A stretch of 64,000 nt of DNA from JASLDZ01 sp964242625 (GTDB lineage Bacteria; Pseudomonadota; Alphaproteobacteria; Caulobacterales; Caulobacteraceae): the NCBI GenBank assembly GCA_964242625.1, contig CAXTAO010000002.1, positions 62,001 to 126,000 of the forward strand, read 5' to 3'. The translations under genes and the position numbers were made by a program. Below the pieces are notes generated by a model. It did not search any database. It saw only the letters and a program-made list of their open reading frames with translations, and was not told the DNA's origin. Positions 60,880-64,000 of this stretch are shown here, one piece after another (position 1 is the stretch's first letter; each line of letters opens with the position of its first letter).

Positions 60880-61695
60880 TCAGCGCACCTGCACGGTCAC
60901 CCGAAGAAAGGCGGCCTTGATGTCGGTGGGCGCATCCGGGCCGTGGGCGTTCTGATCGGCGAACAGCCGGTCGAGCCGGGCGCGGAGCTCGCCGCCGCGC
61001 CCGGCCGCCTCGGCCGCCTCCATCGCGTTCATCGTAGGGCCGTAGAAGCCGACGAAGTCGTCCACCAGCACCGACGGCGCCCCTGGGAGGCGAATGCGCC
61101 AGATGTCGCGCGCGACGCTGACGTCCTCGGCGCGAACCCTCGCACGGCCGAAGCGCTCCACGATCTCCGCCTCCACCCCCCACAGCATGGGGCTGACGAA
61201 CCCCGCCGGCGGCGGCGGCGCAAAGTCGGCGCTGGCCTTGAGCACTTGAGCCACGAGCGTCGGGTCGCCGGGAATCCAGTTGCCCATGACGATGCGACCG
61301 CCCGGTCGAGTGACCCGCACCATCTCGCGCGCCACATCGTCGGGGCGCGGCGCGAACATGGCCCCGAACACGCTGATCACGAGGTCGAAGCTGTGGTCCG
61401 GCAGGCCGTCGAGGTGGGAGGCGTCGCCTTCCTCGAAGCGGAGGTTTCGCAGGCCGGCGGCCTCAGCCCGCGCGCGTCCCGCGGCGACGAGGTTGGCGGC
61501 GATATCGACGCCCAGGACCTCCGCGCCGAGCTCCGCGGCGGGCAAGGCGGTCGTGCCGTCGCCGCAGCCGAGGTCGAGCACGCGCAAGCCGGGCCGCACC
61601 TCGAGCGTGCGCACGAACTCGGCGCCAGTCTCGCGCAGGCCAGCCGCGATGCGGGTGAAATCGCCCTTCTCCCAAAGCGCCTTGTTCGCGTTCAT
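60880..61695 (-). CDS. Class I SAM-dependent methyltransferase
   Basis: 271 residues from the ATG at 61695 (GGAGG five bases upstream); a GTG two codons earlier is an alternative. SAM-binding motif I VLDLGCGDGTTALPA, acidic VLGVDIAANLV, then DASHLDGLPDHSFDLVISVF and VTRPGGRIVMGNW, as in UbiE/Methyltransf_11 proteins. Substrate unknown. Divergent from a PadR regulator across a region with paired GTTAACAC repeats, so PadR control is plausible. Confidence 0.9.
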   Translation of the reverse strand: MNANKALWEKGDFTRIAAGLRETGAEFVRTLEVRPGLRVLDLGCGDGTTALPAAELGAEVLGVDIAANLVAAGRARAEAAGLRNLRFEEGDASHLDGLPDHSFDLVISVFGAMFAPRPDDVAREMVRVTRPGGRIVMGNWIPGDPTLVAQVLKASADFAPPPPAGFVSPMLWGVEAEIVERFGRARVRAEDVSVARDIWRIRLPGAPSVLVDDFVGFYGPTMNAMEAAEAAGRGGELRARLDRLFADQNAHGPDAPTDIKAAFLRVTVQVR

Positions 61696-61706
61696 GGCCA
61701 CCTCCC

Positions 61707-61724
61707 GTTAACACTCGTTAACAC
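61707..61724. promoter_or_regulatory. Tandem GTTAACAC repeats in the methyltransferase/PadR promoter
   Basis: GTTAACAC-TC-GTTAACAC: two copies one helical turn apart (10 bp), each with a palindromic GTTAAC. Lies just before the methyltransferase ribosome site and upstream of padR; a candidate operator. Confidence 0.55.
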
Positions 61725-61820
61725 AGCAGCCGACCTGTGTCAGACGGCCCTCCCGCTAAGCGGACGGGCTGCTTAGCAATGCGTCTTGCATAACAGCTCT
61801 AGACGTGCGATCTCGACGTC

Positions 61821-62150
61821 ATGGACGTCGCGGCTTGGCAGGCGCAGCTGAGGAAGGGAGCCGCCGAGCTGGCGGTGCTGGCCCTTCTGCGTCCTGGCGA
61901 GTGTTATGGTTCACAGATCCTCGAGCGCGTGAACGCCGGCGGCCAGCTGGTGACCGAGGGCGCGCTCTACCCCCTCCTGTCACGACTGGAGCGGGAAGGC
62001 CGGCTCGCCTCGCGCTGGACCGTCGAAGAGGCGGCGGCGCCCCGCAAGTACTACCGGCTGACCCCTCAGGGCCGGAGCGACCTTGAGTCGATGTCCGAGG
62101 CCTGGACGACTTTCAAGACGGCCATGTCGCAACTGGTGGAGCGCCCGTGA
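61821..62150 (+). CDS. PadR-family transcriptional regulator
   Basis: 109 residues. The PadR winged helix is clear: LAVLALLRPGECYGSQILER, GALYPLLSRLEREGRLASRW and YYRLTPQGRSDLE. The start is the ATG at 61821. Short PadR proteins followed by a HAAS-type membrane protein are a common pair, as here with a four-base-range overlap. It may also repress the divergent methyltransferase. Confidence 0.93.
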   Translation: MDVAAWQAQLRKGAAELAVLALLRPGECYGSQILERVNAGGQLVTEGALYPLLSRLEREGRLASRWTVEEAAAPRKYYRLTPQGRSDLESMSEAWTTFKTAMSQLVERP

Positions 62151-62716
62151 TGCCCGTGACCCCTGACGCGATCGTAGACGACTACCTGCGGAGGCTCGAC
62201 CGCGCGCTCGGTTCCGCGCCTCACGAGACGCGCGCCGGCGTCGTCGCCGAACTGGCGGCGCACATCGCCGATCGTCGCGCCGCCGGCGCGCCTGCGGCGC
62301 TCGTCCTGGCCGAACTCGGCGAGCCCCGTCGACTGGCGCGAGCCTATCGGGAGGCGCAGGGCGCCGGCGCATCCTCCGGGCGCGCGATGGCCACGGCCGC
62401 GCTGGTCGCCTCGACCCGCGGAGCCGGCCGGGCGCTGCGGATGCTCGCGACGGGGCTGTTCGGGGTGGTGGCGCTCACCTGCTTTGCGGTTGCGGCGGCC
62501 AAGCCGCTCCTGCCTGCGCACACTGGGCTCTGGCTCACGCCCCACGGCATGGCGGTCGGCGTGCTCAGCGCACCGGGTCCCGCCGCGCAGGAGCGCCTGG
62601 GCTGGAGTCTGATACCGCTGATGCTGGCGCTCGCTCTTCTCTGCGCCACCGCGGCTTACCGGCTCGCCCGCGCGCACGGTGAAGGCGCTGAGAGCGGCTG
62701 GGCGCATACGGCTTGA
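62150..62716 (+). CDS. HAAS-type membrane protein paired with PadR
   Basis: 188 residues from the ATG at 62150 (overlapping the padR stop; a GTG one codon earlier is possible). The N-terminal helical region resembles the HAAS signalling domain (YLRRLDRALGSAPHETRAGV, LAELGEPRRLARAYREAQ). Two transmembrane helices follow (ATGLFGVVALTCFAVAAA and SLIPLMLALALLCATAAY). HAAS domains are thought to interact with PadR-like regulators. Confidence 0.75.
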   Translation: MPVTPDAIVDDYLRRLDRALGSAPHETRAGVVAELAAHIADRRAAGAPAALVLAELGEPRRLARAYREAQGAGASSGRAMATAALVASTRGAGRALRMLATGLFGVVALTCFAVAAAKPLLPAHTGLWLTPHGMAVGVLSAPGPAAQERLGWSLIPLMLALALLCATAAYRLARAHGEGAESGWAHTA

Positions 62717-62752
62717 CCGGGCGTTAAGCGCGGGGGGCGCAGGAGCCCCGTC

Positions 62753-64000
62753 ATGGCGGCGGCGTTCGACATCCTGCAGGCGCTGGACGGTCCGGCCGCC
62801 GCGATCGACGCCGCGGGTGCGGTGATCTGCGCCAACGCGGCCTTCGCCAGTCTGGCGGCCACGGCCATGGCCCAAGCGCTGGGGGGCGGCGAGGGCTGGC
62901 GCACGGCGCCGCTCGCCGGCGGCGGTCGCCTCGTCACCGCGGTGGATCCCCGGGTTGCGCGTCGCGGGCGCATGCTGGCGACGCTCAGCCACGAGATCCG
63001 GACCCCGCTGAACGGCGTCCTCGGCATGGCGGGGCTCCTCGCCTCCACCGAGCTCGACGCCACCCAGCGCGCCTATCTGGCCGCCCTGCGCGACTCGGGC
63101 GAGCACCTGCTGGGCTTGGTGGGCGACGTCCTGGACTATGCGCGACTGGACGCCGGACGGCTGGAGCTCGAGCCCGCGCCGACCGACCCGGAACGGCTGA
63201 TCCAGGGCGTCGCCGAACTCCTCTCGCCGCGCGCCCACGCGGTCGGGCTGGAGATCGCCGCCGCGCCCGATCCCGATGCGCCGCCCCCGCCCCTGATCCT
63301 CGCCGACGACGGGCGGCTGCGGCAGATTCTGTTCAACCTCGCGGGCAATGCGGTGAAGCTGACCCGCACGGGCGGCGTGCGTCTGACCGTCTCCGCGGGG
63401 TCGCCGACCGGAGCGGGCCGCGTCCCCGTGCGCTTCTGCGTGACGGATAGCGGGCCGGGGCTCGCCCCCGGGGCCCAGGCCCGCATCTTCGAGGAGTTCG
63501 AGCAGGACGACGCCGGCGCCGCCGCGGGCGGGGCCGGTCTGGGGCTGGCCATCGCGCGTCGCATCGCCGAAGCGTTCGGCGGTCGATTGGGGGTGGAGAG
63601 TGAGCCGGGGCGAGGCGCGCGCTTCTGGCTCGACGCCGACTTCGCGGCCGCGCCCGGCGGCCCCGACCCGCTCGCGCACGCGCTGGCCGGACGCACGGTG
63701 GGCGTGGTCTCGCCCTCGGCCGTGGTGCGCGAGGCGGCGTCGGCGCAGGTGCGGGCGTGCGGCGGACGCGCGCGGGCGTCCTCCGCTCTCGATCCGGCCG
63801 TCACGGGCTTCGACGCCATCCTCGTGGACGCGGCCGGCGGAGCGCCGCCCCCCGCACCTGCGGGCGTGCGCGCCTTCGTTCTCCTCGCCCCCGAGGAGCG
63901 CGAGCGGATCGAGCCCGCGCGCGAGGCGGGCTACGCCGGCTATCTGATCAAGCCGCTGCGGCGCGCCTCGCTGGCCGCGCGCCTCGTCGATTCGATCCCT
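62753..64000 (+). CDS. Hybrid-like sensor histidine kinase (partial, runs off window end)
   Basis: 416 residues visible from the ATG at 62753 (GGAG upstream). A short PAS-like N-terminus (FDILQALDGPAAAIDAAGAV), then HisKA with MLATLSHEIRTPLNGVLGMA (His about 80), ATPase motifs LFNLAGNAVKLTRTGG, VTDSGPGLAP and GAGLGLAIARRIAEAFGG. From about residue 315 a receiver-like domain begins (GRTVGVVSPSAVVREAASAQ, FDAILVDAAGG, AGYLIKPLRR). The acidic pocket of this receiver is weak (VVSPS in place of the usual Asp-Asp), so it may be a pseudo-receiver; a second receiver may follow beyond the window. Soluble, no membrane helix seen. Confidence 0.85.
   Translation, partial: MAAAFDILQALDGPAAAIDAAGAVICANAAFASLAATAMAQALGGGEGWRTAPLAGGGRLVTAVDPRVARRGRMLATLSHEIRTPLNGVLGMAGLLASTELDATQRAYLAALRDSGEHLLGLVGDVLDYARLDAGRLELEPAPTDPERLIQGVAELLSPRAHAVGLEIAAAPDPDAPPPPLILADDGRLRQILFNLAGNAVKLTRTGGVRLTVSAGSPTGAGRVPVRFCVTDSGPGLAPGAQARIFEEFEQDDAGAAAGGAGLGLAIARRIAEAFGGRLGVESEPGRGARFWLDADFAAAPGGPDPLAHALAGRTVGVVSPSAVVREAASAQVRACGGRARASSALDPAVTGFDAILVDAAGGAPPPAPAGVRAFVLLAPEERERIEPAREAGYAGYLIKPLRRASLAARLVDSIP

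Noticed and set aside
61707..61724. CtrA site in the methyltransferase/PadR promoter
   Set aside because: The two TTAA elements are separated by six, not seven, bases; the full repeat GTTAACAC is better explained as an operator for another protein.
1..64000. CRISPR arrays, insertion sequences, prophage genes, integrases
   Set aside because: No regularly spaced repeats, transposase, integrase or phage structural genes were found on either strand.

Overview
This is a very GC-rich (about 70%) bacterial chromosome segment. It most likely comes from an alphaproteobacterium of the Caulobacterales (Caulobacter, Phenylobacterium or Brevundimonas type). The reasons are three large TonB-dependent receptors of the Caulobacter kind, the rpmH-rnpA-yidC-engB-argB gene order, DUF2336 and DUF6456 proteins, succinylase-type dapD, two exact alphaproteobacterial SOS boxes (GTTC-N7-GTTC), and a CtrA-type TTAA-N7-TTAA site. 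The genus is an inference; no rRNA or marker comparison was possible.

Layout. 1-13.1 kb: a glycan-uptake locus with two flavin-dependent halogenase-like proteins (the first cut by the window edge), a TonB-dependent receptor, a GH26 mannanase-like hydrolase, a JmjC/cupin_8-like protein, a two-domain retropepsin-like protein, and a second receptor preceded by a LacI/xyl-box-like operator. 13.1-19.8 kb: a frameshifted small gene, a LysR regulator divergent from a pdxI-like pyridoxal reductase, tRNA-Arg(ACG), gamma-glutamyltransferase, and a TVP38-family membrane protein with a sensor kinase. 19.8-27 kb: rpmH, rnpA, yidC and engB, an oxalate decarboxylase with a Tat signal, then argB, a HAD nucleotidase and dapD with overlapping ends.

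26.9-27.8 kb is a compositionally distinct island (about 50% GC where sampled) holding a two-gene Panacea (SocA/DUF4065) antitoxin-toxin module whose last gene ends on the dapD stop codon. This is the best candidate for an undescribed system. 27.9-35.6 kb: fabB, fabA, an SH3 lipoprotein, an AsmA-like protein and a co-directional run carB - membrane protein - GST - greA - ELM1-like - receiver. 39-43.7 kb: a third TonB receptor sits between carB and carA. 43.8-48.4 kb: an entericidin-like peptide, a second two-domain aspartyl protease, DUF2336, PAS_5, and a DnaA-domain-IV-only protein overlapping a DUF6456 protein.

48.4-64 kb: sufE, two divergent histidine kinases, radC, map, sfsA, a CinA-like protein, a GYF_2 protein, a gamma-carbonic anhydrase, a candidate sRNA or leader before phoH, zapE, pdeM, thiE, comM, a methyltransferase, a PadR/HAAS pair, and a hybrid-like kinase cut by the window end. 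SOS boxes in front of both pdeM and comM tie that stretch to DNA damage, and a CtrA-like site before comM suggests cell-cycle input as well.
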